Assembly (NCBI GenBank): GCA_964550895.1 | Contig: CAZKAP010000008.1 | Location: 1-64,000 of the forward strand | Direction of reading: 5' to 3' | DNA from: CAZKAP01 sp964550895 | Lineage (GTDB): Bacteria; Bacteroidota; Bacteroidia; Flavobacteriales; Flavobacteriaceae | DNA length: 64,000 nt | In this document: piece after piece, positions 50,497 to 59,667 of the stretch | How positions within the stretch are numbered: position 1 is the first letter of the stretch | Layout of the letters: every line of letters starts with the position of its first letter | Program-made: the position numbers and the translations under genes | The notes under the pieces: generated by a model | Databases searched by the model: none | What the model saw: only the letters and a program-made list of their open reading frames with translations | What the model was told of the DNA's origin: nothing

Positions 50497-51933
50497 ATGG
50501 AAAAAATCCACGGGAACTGGGTATTTTGGGCTGCGGCCGTAACCGTCGTATTGACCCTGGCTTCCCAGTATTATTGGAATGCTTCAAATTACGCCGCCAA
50601 CAGAGAGCGAATCCTAAAGGACGTCCGCTTCGAGTTCGAGTCTGCGGTAGACGAATACTTCGCCCGAACCAGTGGGGCTAATTCCTATACCATCATCGAT
50701 ACCCGATCTCCGGAGGACCCGGAATACCAGGCCTTCAATTTCCTGGACAGCCTGGAGCTGGACTCACTGCCCTCTTATTTCGACAACGGCACTACCCTGG
50801 AACAGTCCAGGAATAACCGGGATATCAAAGAGGGTATAGTGGTATGGGAAAACATTACTCTGGTACGCGGGAAGACCGTACTGGAAGAGCATCCCGAGCT
50901 CCTGGAATACCCTAACCGAATGACGTTTGATATTCGACCCGACAGCATTCCCCTGGACATCCTGGAGGAGGAATTCGCCCGTCGAATCGACAAGAGGGAG
51001 CTGACATTCCCCTTTCGACTCAACTATTTCGAATCGGACAGCATGAGGGCCATGCGACAGACCGGGGAATACCTCTGGGAGGGTGAGATCCGATCGGCCA
51101 GTGAATTCCTTCCTGCGAAAGTGTCCATCAGCCTGCAGTACCGGCTCCCCGCCAGTTCCACCTTCCGAAGGGGCCTGTTCGGGCTCTTACTTTCCCTGAT
51201 CCTTTCGGGAGCGGTGCTGTTCTCGCTGTACTACCTGATCAAAACGATTGAGCGGCAGAAGCGACTCTCCGAAATGAAAGACGACTTCATCGGAAATATC
51301 ACTCATGAATTCAAGACCCCCATAGCGACGGCCTCGGCCGCGCTGCAGGCACTCGACAAGGCAGAAGAAACCGGAAAAATCCCGGCGATCCGCCGATACA
51401 GCGATATCGCTCAGGGACAACTGGACAAACTCCACACCATGGTCGAGAAACTGCTCGAAACCGCAACCCTGCACACCGATCAGGTGAGCCTCAGCAGGGA
51501 ACGCACCGACCTCAGCAAGCATACCAGGGAAGTAATCGGTCGATTTCAGCAGCGACATCCGCAACTGGAAATGGTCCTGAACGTCCCACAGGGATCGATC
51601 TGGAGACAGGTAGACTCCTTCCACTGGGAAAACAGTCTGCTTAATCTGCTGGAGAATGCCATTAAGTACGGACAACCACCCGTGGTAGTGTCTCTACGGG
51701 AAGACGAGCAGGGTATCGTGCTCAGCGTAACGGATCATGGGGGAAACCTCAGTCCGGATGAGGCCGGGCGCATATTCGAAAAATTCTACCGAATCCCAAG
51801 GGGAAAAACCCACGACGTCAAGGGGCATGGCATCGGCCTGTATTATGCCCGGACCATAATCGAAAAGCACGGGGGCAACCTGACTTGCCAACCCGATACC
51901 GAATCCACTACCTTCGAAATCGCATTGCCGTGA
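50497..51933 (+). CDS. membrane sensor histidine kinase
   Basis: A 478-residue kinase: membrane segment 1 (about 7-25), a periplasmic domain of about 200 residues with no family I can name, membrane segment 2 (about 222-245, LFGLLLSLILSGAVLFSLYYLI), no obvious HAMP, then the dimerisation H-box ITHEFKTPIA with the phosphorylated His and an ATPase domain with N box LLENAIKYG, G1 VTDHGGNLS and G2 GHGIGLYYA. All catalytic motifs are present. It overlaps the response regulator gene by four bases. The ATG at 50497 is chosen over a GTG at 50473 lying in the promoter. Confidence 0.9.
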   Translation: MEKIHGNWVFWAAAVTVVLTLASQYYWNASNYAANRERILKDVRFEFESAVDEYFARTSGANSYTIIDTRSPEDPEYQAFNFLDSLELDSLPSYFDNGTTLEQSRNNRDIKEGIVVWENITLVRGKTVLEEHPELLEYPNRMTFDIRPDSIPLDILEEEFARRIDKRELTFPFRLNYFESDSMRAMRQTGEYLWEGEIRSASEFLPAKVSISLQYRLPASSTFRRGLFGLLLSLILSGAVLFSLYYLIKTIERQKRLSEMKDDFIGNITHEFKTPIATASAALQALDKAEETGKIPAIRRYSDIAQGQLDKLHTMVEKLLETATLHTDQVSLSRERTDLSKHTREVIGRFQQRHPQLEMVLNVPQGSIWRQVDSFHWENSLLNLLENAIKYGQPPVVVSLREDEQGIVLSVTDHGGNLSPDEAGRIFEKFYRIPRGKTHDVKGHGIGLYYARTIIEKHGGNLTCQPDTESTTFEIALP

Positions 51934-52610
51934 GTGAAGTGCATACCATACTACTGGCCGAAGACGAACCGACTCTCGGTGAACTGGTCGCCGAACACCT
52001 CAGGGGCGAAGGTTTTCATGTACTACAAGCCGGCGATGGGGAGCAGGCCCTCGAAGTTTACCTGAGCCAAAGGCCGGACCTGCTTGTACTGGATATCATG
52101 ATGCCACGACTCGATGGTATGGAACTGGCCCGAAAAATACGAATGGAAAACCCCGGTGTCCCTATCATCTTCCTGACCGCCCGAAATCAGTCCAAAGACG
52201 TAGTGGAAGGTTTTCGGGCGGGTGCGAACGATTACATCCGAAAGCCTTTTAGTATGGAGGAACTGACCGTGAGGATACAGGCCCTGCTGGGCCGAACTGA
52301 GGAGAAGAGTACCGAAGACATCCTGACCATCGGCAGGTTTCGTTTCAACCACATCAAACAGGAACTCCTTCTGGAGGACACACCGATTTCTCTAACCCAC
52401 CGAGAGGCCGAATTGCTGTACTACCTGGTTCAGAATCGCAACCAGCTGCTGGACCGCTCAGTGATATTGAAAAAACTCTGGAGAGACGACGATTTCTTCT
52501 CCGCCCGCAGCATGGACGTATTTATCAGTAAGCTCCGAAAGAAGCTGAAAGCCGACCCGGAAGTACAGATCATCAACATCCGGGGCCAGGGCTACAAGCT
52601 GGTCTGCTAA
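51930..52610 (+). CDS. OmpR/PhoB-type response regulator
   Basis: A 226-residue regulator with a complete receiver domain: acidic pair in LLAEDEPTLG, acceptor Asp in LLVLDIMMPRLDG, Thr in FLTARNQ and Lys in IRKPFS. The C-terminal domain is the winged helix (LTHREAELLYYLVQNRNQLLDRSVILKKLW; SARSMDVFISKLRKKL; IINIRGQGYKLV). Start is the GTG at 51930 overlapping the kinase stop codon (GTGA). It probably binds the GTTAAC repeats upstream of the operon. Its 3' end overlaps the convergent outer-membrane protein gene by four bases. Confidence 0.93.
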   Translation: MSEVHTILLAEDEPTLGELVAEHLRGEGFHVLQAGDGEQALEVYLSQRPDLLVLDIMMPRLDGMELARKIRMENPGVPIIFLTARNQSKDVVEGFRAGANDYIRKPFSMEELTVRIQALLGRTEEKSTEDILTIGRFRFNHIKQELLLEDTPISLTHREAELLYYLVQNRNQLLDRSVILKKLWRDDDFFSARSMDVFISKLRKKLKADPEVQIINIRGQGYKLVC

Positions 52611-55303
52611 AGTTCGTACTTGAGCTGAAAATAGATAAAACGGGGCTGCACCCGATACTGCTCAGTAATGAAAAAGAAGTCATTAAAGCTGTCCTGGTTC
52701 AAATCCGTGTTGTTTGTAAGATTCGTCCCGTTCAGGCTGAATTCCCAGTGACTGTCTTCCTTCTGATACGACAGGCTCGCATTGAGGAACCCGAACCGGT
52801 TCTGAATGGTTCCCGCCCGGTCCCGATAGCTGTAATATTCATAATCGGCAAGGAAAATAAAGCCCTTCAGGAAAGCCGCGTCGAAGCGGGCAAAAGGCCG
52901 GTCGGTGAAGAAGGTCGATTCGATATTCCCATTCTCGTAATTATTCACTGTATAGCGGTATCCCAGCTCGAGGTTCGGAGCCCTGCGGAAGGTCGAACCG
53001 AGGGAGGCGGTATAATTCTGGGTCAGGGAACGCGAATTCTGTGGCAGGTCGTTCACGATATTGAAAGTACTGGACCAGGATAGTGAAGCCGTGGTATTTA
53101 CTTTGATACGACCGAAGGTTCGCTGATAGCTGCCAGATCCGCTCAGGGTTTCATCCTCGAAATTATTATTGATCGTAGTATTGATCTGGTTAATCCCGCT
53201 GATCGAGGTGTTGCTCTTAAAGGCATCGATTCGTCTGCTGTACGTGGCGTTGGCAAAGATGTTCTGCTGATTAAACATACTGAAACTCCGGAAGTTCAGG
53301 GAGAAATTATGGTACAGCGCACTCTCAAGATCCCGGTTGCCCTGATAGAGGGCGTTGTAGTTATTGAACACCAACCCACTGGCATACTGGTTTATATCGG
53401 AGAATGCCCGGGTAACCCGGTAGTTCAGTCGGATGCTTTCCCGGGTCTTCCACACCCAGTTGATGAACAGGTCGGGAACCACATTGGTGAGTTCGTCGGT
53501 AACCGATGTCCCCAGCTGCCGGTTGGTGGCCCGATAGTTATGGACGAAAATGCCGGGGTTGAAGGTGAACTGACCGGTGCGCAAACGGACATGCAGCCCG
53601 GCAAAAACATCGGAGAAATTAAAACGGACCTCGTTCCCGAGACGGGCCTCATCAAACGACAGTGTTCCGCCGGAATCCAGAACCTGAAAAATACGGGAAT
53701 CGAAATTCTGGCTACTCTGGGTTGTTCCCAGGGTGACGTTAACGTGAGAGCGCGGCCCGGTTACCCAGAAATAATCCAGCTTGGTATCGATCCGGTGCGT
53801 CTGAACGCGCTGCTGCTGATTGATGTTGAAACCCTCCTGTGCAGTATCGAAAGGAATGGTGCCGGTAAAGGGTTGCTGCTCACGGATGGCCTTGTAGAAC
53901 GGGTCTTCGTCTCCGTACTCAGACTGGATCTCCAAAGCGAAAATGTTCTTCTCGTCCAGGGTATAATACAGGTTGCTGTTCTGTGTAACCTGCACGGGTC
54001 TCTGGGAACGAACCTCGGCTATCTCGTCGGTAATGTCCGACACCGATAGCGTATGGGTCTGTTCCTGCTCATCACTCAAGCGCAACAGCAGGTCGTATTC
54101 CCACTGGAAACTGGCCGATGGTTGGAAACTCGAATTCAGCTTGACCAGCCCCAGGTGAGAACGCTGATCCGTTCCGGTAGTGGTCTGTTCGTTTTGTCCC
54201 GTACTGATAAACGAACGCGAGGCCACGGTCTGCAACAACGTATTGTTATAGGAGTAAATCCCGAATCCGCTCAGGCTGTACCTATCCGAAGGATTAAAAC
54301 TGAAATTAAGCGCACCGAACTTGGCCAGGATTTCCTCGGCACGGTTATTCTGTAGAAGAGCCAGCCCCAGTCCTCCCCCACCTGTATTGAAGGAGGTACC
54401 CGTGTTCTGTTGGGTCGCACCCCTGAAGCCCCCGCTGAAATTCCAGTAGTCCCGGGTGGTAAAAGGCAGTTCACCTATGTTGTTCAGATCGCTGAGGACA
54501 CTTACGCTATACTTCGGACTGTAATAGAACAGGCGGGGATGCACCACGTAGCGCTCGTCCAGTCCGGCCCCGGCGGTCAATTCGCCAAACCAGAACCTCT
54601 TCTTCCCCTCCTTGAGCTTGATATTCATGGCGACGTTGTCCTGATTATTCGTTACTCCACTGAGTTGGGAGACTTCCGTGTAATTCCTCAGTACCTCCAC
54701 CTTGTCCACGGCGTTTGCCGGGATGTTCTGAGAGGCGATCTTGGAGTCTCCGTCGAAAAAATCCTTGCCCTCCACCATGACTTTGGACACCTTCTTTCCC
54801 TCCACTTCGATCTCGCCATCGGCATTGACTTCCACTCCGGGTAAATTTTCCAGTACGTCAGCGAGCTTCTTCTCGGTACCCGTAACGAAGGAATCGGTAT
54901 CGTAGACGATGGTGTCCCCTTTTATGGTGATGGGTATATCGGAGACCACTTCCACCCCTTCGAGCTCCTGGGTCAACTCCTTCATGACCACATTGAGTTC
55001 CACATCCTGCTCCCGGGTTTCCAAGGGAATTTCCCGGGTCTTATACCCCAGGTAACTGATGCGAATGAGGTAGGAAGAGTTGGCCCTAAGATTCATGCGG
55101 AACTCCCCGTCGGGATTGGTGATCCCAAAACCCTCGAGCGCCTGATCGACCCTGTTGATGGCTACCACATTGGCCACATCCAATGGATTATTAAGACTGT
55201 CCCTGACCGTTCCCCTGAGGGAGATGCTCTGTGCCTGGACGAGGGTGACCATAAGCCCGAAAATGATCGCGCTCATCCACCGATGGGTGTGTATTTTCAT
55301 CAT
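52607..55303 (-). CDS. TonB-dependent receptor-like outer-membrane protein with carboxypeptidase-like N-domain
   Basis: An 898-residue protein. Signal peptide (about 1-24), then a CarboxypepD_reg-like domain (about 25-110, ISLRGTVRDSLNNPLDVANVVAIN), a plug-like domain with LADVLENLPGVEVNADGEIEVEGKKVSKVMVEGKDFFDGDSKIASQNIPANAVDKVEVLRNYTE, and an outer-membrane beta-barrel ending FIYFQLKYEL. No TonB box is apparent. It belongs with the OMP_b-brl_3-type proteins paired to GLPGLI proteins in Flavobacteria. Substrate is unknown. It follows the GLPGLI gene by three bases. Confidence 0.88.
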   Translation of the reverse strand: MMKIHTHRWMSAIIFGLMVTLVQAQSISLRGTVRDSLNNPLDVANVVAINRVDQALEGFGITNPDGEFRMNLRANSSYLIRISYLGYKTREIPLETREQDVELNVVMKELTQELEGVEVVSDIPITIKGDTIVYDTDSFVTGTEKKLADVLENLPGVEVNADGEIEVEGKKVSKVMVEGKDFFDGDSKIASQNIPANAVDKVEVLRNYTEVSQLSGVTNNQDNVAMNIKLKEGKKRFWFGELTAGAGLDERYVVHPRLFYYSPKYSVSVLSDLNNIGELPFTTRDYWNFSGGFRGATQQNTGTSFNTGGGGLGLALLQNNRAEEILAKFGALNFSFNPSDRYSLSGFGIYSYNNTLLQTVASRSFISTGQNEQTTTGTDQRSHLGLVKLNSSFQPSASFQWEYDLLLRLSDEQEQTHTLSVSDITDEIAEVRSQRPVQVTQNSNLYYTLDEKNIFALEIQSEYGDEDPFYKAIREQQPFTGTIPFDTAQEGFNINQQQRVQTHRIDTKLDYFWVTGPRSHVNVTLGTTQSSQNFDSRIFQVLDSGGTLSFDEARLGNEVRFNFSDVFAGLHVRLRTGQFTFNPGIFVHNYRATNRQLGTSVTDELTNVVPDLFINWVWKTRESIRLNYRVTRAFSDINQYASGLVFNNYNALYQGNRDLESALYHNFSLNFRSFSMFNQQNIFANATYSRRIDAFKSNTSISGINQINTTINNNFEDETLSGSGSYQRTFGRIKVNTTASLSWSSTFNIVNDLPQNSRSLTQNYTASLGSTFRRAPNLELGYRYTVNNYENGNIESTFFTDRPFARFDAAFLKGFIFLADYEYYSYRDRAGTIQNRFGFLNASLSYQKEDSHWEFSLNGTNLTNNTDLNQDSFNDFFFITEQYRVQPRFIYFQLKYEL

Positions 55304-55306
55304 GAC

Positions 55307-56197
55307 CTATCCTCCGATACGTATCCTGATGCCGTCACCCCCACGTCGTTTTCCGCCTTCCCAGTTCGCCCTCATTTCCTCGAGTTTATCGGCGCGAATT
55401 TCGTTGTACTCCTGCTGGCTGACCACTTTGCCACGGCCCGGAGCCTCTATGGGCTTGGTATCGGCCGTATTCAACACGATCTGCGTACAGAGGATCGCGG
55501 TTCTTCCGTCGTTGACCTCCAGTATCAGTCCCGGTAGGCCCCAGTACGGGCCCGGACCCTGGCTTATGGGTATATCCGGGGTAAACCACGCGGTAATGGT
55601 GTCTTCTTCGGGCAACTTGTCCAATCGGGACAACAGCGAATTCGAAGGAATGCTGTCACTGTGGATGCTATCCTTAGCCGCCTCAGCTTTTTCCTTTTCC
55701 TCCAGACGTCGGAATCGGTTGATCAGGGTAGTATCGCGCATGCGGGTAGCCGTAGCCTTGTAACACAGATAATCCCCGATCTTCTTGGATTCCGTTCCAA
55801 GTTTCCATTCCCAGGTCTTCAGATCGTCTGTAATCAGGAAGAGCTTACCGAACAGGTCGGTCTGATTGAGGAATCGCTTGTCGGCGACGTTCTTGTAATA
55901 CACTCCCCCACCTGTAAAACTAAAACGCATACCACCTCCTCCCCCACCTGGAGCTTCCAGCTTTTCCTGCTCCCGGTACAACGAGGCCGTCCGGTCAAAT
56001 TCCAGCTCAAAGGTCTTCTCGGAAAACTGCTTCATCCGCGCCATCATCTGCTTTTTCTGGGCTTCGGACATCTGCATTCCTTCGATCTTAATATCCATCT
56101 TGCTTTTCGACATATAAATGGCCTTACCCTGAAATTCCTGAGCATTCAGGATGAAAGGAAGGAAAAGTGGCAATAGGAACCGCAGCGTTCTGATCAT
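55307..56197 (-). CDS. GLPGLI family protein
   Basis: A 296-residue exported protein with a signal peptide (about 1-19, ending LNAQEF) and the name-giving motif GLPGLILEVNDG (about residue 217), preceded by AWFTPDIPISQGPGPYWGLPG. A Gly-rich stretch GGGGGGMRFSFTGGG lies near residue 85. Function of the family is unknown; its members sit beside TonB-type receptors of the type found here, suggesting a joint role at the cell surface. Confidence 0.93.
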   Translation of the reverse strand: MIRTLRFLLPLFLPFILNAQEFQGKAIYMSKSKMDIKIEGMQMSEAQKKQMMARMKQFSEKTFELEFDRTASLYREQEKLEAPGGGGGGMRFSFTGGGVYYKNVADKRFLNQTDLFGKLFLITDDLKTWEWKLGTESKKIGDYLCYKATATRMRDTTLINRFRRLEEKEKAEAAKDSIHSDSIPSNSLLSRLDKLPEEDTITAWFTPDIPISQGPGPYWGLPGLILEVNDGRTAILCTQIVLNTADTKPIEAPGRGKVVSQQEYNEIRADKLEEMRANWEGGKRRGGDGIRIRIGG

Positions 56198-56216
56198 GGT
56201 TTTTGATTTTAAGATC

Positions 56217-56242
56217 GAAATGTAATAACTAATTTTTTAGTT
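56217..56242 (-). promoter_or_regulatory. candidate promoter and operator of the GLPGLI-receptor operon
   Basis: The minus strand holds TACATTTC (56224-56217), one mismatch from TAnnTTTG, 19 bases before the start codon. Directly upstream, in the place of the -33 to -7 spacer, is the inverted repeat AACTAA-N4-TTAGTT (56227-56242), a likely binding site for a dimeric regulator. Confidence 0.45.
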
Positions 56243-56381
56243 GACTCTTAAAGATATCCCAATTAGTCCCGGACCGCAGGCGATATGCACCTTTAATCTT
56301 GGACGCGTCAAAATCAGCGGGGTTTAATGCCACAGCCGCGAAATGTGGAATTCAATATTTTCCCTTCATGTCCAGAACTCG

Positions 56382-56389
56382 TATCTTCG
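56382..56389 (+). promoter_or_regulatory. candidate -7 element for the deoxynucleoside kinase gene
   Basis: TATCTTCG, one mismatch from TAnnTTTG, 49 bases before the ATG at 56439. Confidence 0.4.
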
Positions 56390-56438
56390 GGAGCCGTGGG
56401 AAAACACCTCGAATTCCCGCCACTCAAAAACCATCAGC

Positions 56439-57053
56439 ATGCATATCGCGGTAGCCGGGAATATTGGAGCCGGCAAGACTACCTTGACGGCACTCTTGTC
56501 CAAACACTACAATTGGGAAGCCCATTTTGAGGACGTGGTGGACAACCCCTACCTCGACGACTTTTACGACAAGATGGAGCGCTGGAGTTTTAATCTTCAG
56601 ATCTACTTCCTGAACACCCGTTATCGGCAAATCCTGAAAATCCGGGAGAGCGGTGAAGATGTCATTCAGGATCGGACGATTTACGAGGACGCCCACATCT
56701 TCGCCCCCAACCTGCACACTATGGGACTGATGTCCAACCGGGACTTTCAGAATTACATCGAGCTCTTCGAGCTGATGGAAAAGCTTGTCGAACCGCCCGA
56801 TCTGCTGATCTACCTGCGGAGCACGGTGCCTAACCTGGTCAAGCAAATACACAACAGAGGGCGGGAATACGAGAATTCCATATCTATTGAATACCTCAGC
56901 AAACTCAACAATCGCTATGAGGAGTGGATCAAAGGGTACGACCGGGGCAAACTCCTGATCTTCGATGTGGACAAGCTGAACTTCGTCGACGAACCGGAGG
57001 ACCTGGGAAACGTGATTAATCGCATCGACGCCGAAATACACGGCCTCTTCTGA
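56439..57053 (+). CDS. deoxynucleoside kinase
   Basis: A 204-residue kinase of the dCK/dGK family: P-loop GNIGAGKTT (residues 7-15), a substrate-site ED in HFEDVVDNPYL, and the DRS-like motif QDRTIYEDAHIF. It phosphorylates deoxynucleosides for salvage; which base is preferred cannot be told. The longer open frame upstream (from 56343) covers promoter sequence and is unlikely to be translated. Cytoplasmic; convergent with hppA. Confidence 0.93.
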   Translation: MHIAVAGNIGAGKTTLTALLSKHYNWEAHFEDVVDNPYLDDFYDKMERWSFNLQIYFLNTRYRQILKIRESGEDVIQDRTIYEDAHIFAPNLHTMGLMSNRDFQNYIELFELMEKLVEPPDLLIYLRSTVPNLVKQIHNRGREYENSISIEYLSKLNNRYEEWIKGYDRGKLLIFDVDKLNFVDEPEDLGNVINRIDAEIHGLF

Positions 57054-57104
57054 GCCTGTCGGAAGCGCATAAAAAAACCGGTTTTCTATGGGATTCGGCT
57101 CAGA
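57049..57104. repeat. large inverted repeat at a convergent gene junction
   Basis: TCTGAGCC (57049-57056) and GGCTCAGA (57097-57104) form an 8-bp perfect stem. Inside lies a second near-palindrome built on AAAACCGGTTTT with CAT/ATG flanks. It overlaps the last codons of the kinase gene and ends three bases before the stop of hppA. A bidirectional terminator-like role is inferred. Confidence 0.5.
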
Positions 57105-57106
57105 TC

Positions 57107-59500
57107 CTACAGCCTCTGCTTATAATCCTGCACCTTTTGAGAAACTTCGTCCCGGGACTTACCCGTAAACACTTTACTTTCCTGTAACTCGTCTCCGCTC
57201 TGGCTGAGGTAATAGGTAGTGACATCGGCCTGGTAGTCGCCCTCCGCAGTCTGGCTGATGTATACGCGGATATTGCGATCGCCGCTCACATCCGCAGTAT
57301 AGGCCTGCTCGGTCGGAGCTACCATACCGGATGCGTTCTCCACGGCGACGCCATCGTTATCACTCATGGCCACCAGGCTGGGAGCAATAACCAAAGCCAC
57401 TACGGACATCAACTTCAGCAGTATGTTGAGCGAGGGCCCTGAAGTGTCCTTAAAGGGATCCCCGACGGTATCGCCGACAACCGCCGCCTTGTGCGCATCG
57501 CTACCCTTGCGTCCTTGGGCTTCGATGGTTTTCTTGGCATTGTCCCAGGCTCCTCCCGCATTGGATTGGAAGATCGCCATGAGCACACCGGCTGTAGTTA
57601 CTCCCGCCAGCAAGCCACCGAGCATCTCGGCCCCGCCTATGAAGCCTACGGCTACGGGAACAGCTATGGCGAGCAGACCGGGCAGAACCATCTCTCGTAT
57701 GGAAGCCTCGGTGGAAATGGCCACACATTTTTCGTATTCGGCCTTTCCAGACGCTGCATCGAATATCTTACGGTCTTCATCGCTTGCTTTGGACATGTCC
57801 ATGTCGTACTTCCGCATCACATTCAGGGCGGCCTCCAGTTCAGGTATGGTGTGAAACTGTCGTCGTACCTCTTCGATCATCGACATGGCGGCTCGTCCCA
57901 CGGCCTTCATGGAAAGAGCAGAAAAGACAAATGGCAGCATTCCACCGATAAGCAGACCCGCCATAATATCAGGCTGAGATACGTCGATAGTCTTGACATT
58001 TGCAGTCTTCATAAAGGCCGCAAAGAGGGCAAGAGCTGTCAGGGCGGCCGATGCAATCGCGAAGCCTTTACCTATAGCAGCAGTCGTATTTCCAACAGCG
58101 TCCAATTTGTCGGTACGTTCCCGTACTTCGCTGGGAAGCTCGGCCATTTCGGCTATACCCCCGGCATTGTCTGAAATAGGGCCATAAGCGTCAACCGCGA
58201 GCTGTATTCCTGTATTGGCGAGCATACCTACCGCTGCAATCGCTATACCGTACAATCCGGCAAAATGATGGGATACCAGTATGGCAGTAGCAATAAGCAG
58301 GATCGGAATGGCTGTGGACATCATGCCCACGCCGAGGCCAGCTATAATATTGGTAGCGGATCCGGTCTCGGACTGCCGAACAATCGAATTCACCGGAACC
58401 TTGTCGGTACCTGTGTAGTATTCGGTTACCTTACCCACGAGCAGGCCGGCAATAAGTCCGGAAATGGTGGCATAAAATACGCCCATACTGCTGAACTCCT
58501 TACCTCCTTCTGTCCAGGTCTCAGGAAGCAGGGCGTTGATCAGGAAAAAACTAGCCACCAGCATAAAGCCTGAGGAGCCAAATTCACCGATATCGAGCGC
58601 CCTCTGTGGATCGCCTCCCTCCTTTACACGGACGAAAAACGTCCCGATTATAGACATAATAATGCCGGCGGCAGCAAGGGCCAGAGGCAGATAAACCGCT
58701 CCAAGACCCCCAAACTGATCCCTGAATTCGGGCAGGGCCACGAAAGTGGCACCCAGTACCATGGTACCGATAATGGAGCCCACATAGGATTCAAAAAGGT
58801 CGGCACCCATACCGGCTACATCACCCACATTATCACCTACGTTATCCGCAATGGTGGCGGGGTTCAGGGGGTGATCCTCAGGTATACCGGCCTCTACCTT
58901 ACCCACCAGGTCGGCACCCACATCGGCTGCTTTGGTATAGATACCACCACCCACACGGGCAAACAGAGCTATGGAAGATGCTCCAAGGGAAAATCCAGAC
59001 AATACGTTCAGGACTTCTTTGATGTCCCAATCCATACCGTTATAGATAAAGAACAGCAGGCTCAGTCCCAGAACTCCGAGTCCAACTACACCCATACCCA
59101 TCACGGAACCCCCGGCGAACGCCACCTCCAGGGCCTTGCCCAATGAGGTTCGGGCGGCCTGAGTGGTGCGGACGTTGGCCTTGGTTGCGACCTTCATACC
59201 GATGAATCCGGCCAGTGCAGAGAATACGGCTCCCACGATAAAAGATACGGCCACCGTGCCGTTGGAATTTGCCTCGTTCTCTCCCTTAATGGCGAGCAGG
59301 ATAGCAACAGCCATGACGAATATGGCCAATATCCGATATTCCGACTTCAGGAAAGACATGGCCCCGTCGGCGATGTTCTTCGCGATTCCTGCCATATTTT
59401 CGTCGCCCACATCCTGCTTGGATACCCAGGCGTTCTTGACGAACACATAGATCAGCCCAACGATTCCAAATACCCACAGATACGGTAAAATAGACTCCAT
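57107..59500 (-). CDS. hppA: membrane-bound ion-translocating pyrophosphatase HppA
   Basis: A polytopic (about 16 segments) enzyme that couples pyrophosphate hydrolysis to H+ or Na+ transport. Signatures: DVGADLVGKVEAGIPEDHPLNPATIADNVGDNVGD (catalytic Mg2+ site), VVGDTVGDPFKDTSGPSLNIL, and VGNTTAAIGKGFAI. The Ala in GNTTAA stands where K+-independent enzymes carry Lys, so this is a K+-dependent type, either Na+- or H+-pumping. The chain is 797 residues; about 75 residues after the last membrane segment (VAPTEQAYTADVSGDRNIRV...) form an extra tail that would face the periplasm. Confidence 0.95.
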   Translation of the reverse strand: MESILPYLWVFGIVGLIYVFVKNAWVSKQDVGDENMAGIAKNIADGAMSFLKSEYRILAIFVMAVAILLAIKGENEANSNGTVAVSFIVGAVFSALAGFIGMKVATKANVRTTQAARTSLGKALEVAFAGGSVMGMGVVGLGVLGLSLLFFIYNGMDWDIKEVLNVLSGFSLGASSIALFARVGGGIYTKAADVGADLVGKVEAGIPEDHPLNPATIADNVGDNVGDVAGMGADLFESYVGSIIGTMVLGATFVALPEFRDQFGGLGAVYLPLALAAAGIIMSIIGTFFVRVKEGGDPQRALDIGEFGSSGFMLVASFFLINALLPETWTEGGKEFSSMGVFYATISGLIAGLLVGKVTEYYTGTDKVPVNSIVRQSETGSATNIIAGLGVGMMSTAIPILLIATAILVSHHFAGLYGIAIAAVGMLANTGIQLAVDAYGPISDNAGGIAEMAELPSEVRERTDKLDAVGNTTAAIGKGFAIASAALTALALFAAFMKTANVKTIDVSQPDIMAGLLIGGMLPFVFSALSMKAVGRAAMSMIEEVRRQFHTIPELEAALNVMRKYDMDMSKASDEDRKIFDAASGKAEYEKCVAISTEASIREMVLPGLLAIAVPVAVGFIGGAEMLGGLLAGVTTAGVLMAIFQSNAGGAWDNAKKTIEAQGRKGSDAHKAAVVGDTVGDPFKDTSGPSLNILLKLMSVVALVIAPSLVAMSDNDGVAVENASGMVAPTEQAYTADVSGDRNIRVYISQTAEGDYQADVTTYYLSQSGDELQESKVFTGKSRDEVSQKVQDYKQRL

Positions 59501-59542
59501 ACTACTTATTTAAAGGAAATTTTAGGTTTTTTTTAATGACCG

Positions 59543-59550
59543 CAAAAGTA
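59543..59550 (-). promoter_or_regulatory. -7 promoter element of hppA
   Basis: The minus strand reads TACTTTTG, an exact TAnnTTTG match, 42 bases before the hppA start codon. The -33 position has no TTG. This spacer (59501-59667) also has a run of eight A on this strand and no other feature. Confidence 0.6.
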
Positions 59551-59667
59551 GTAAAAGTTGCTATGACCGAAGTCAGAAACCTGTACTAATCGGAAAATTA
59601 ACACCCCCGGTTCCCTCCGAACACTAACGGTTCCGACAACTCCGGGGATGTACCCGGAGAAACACCT

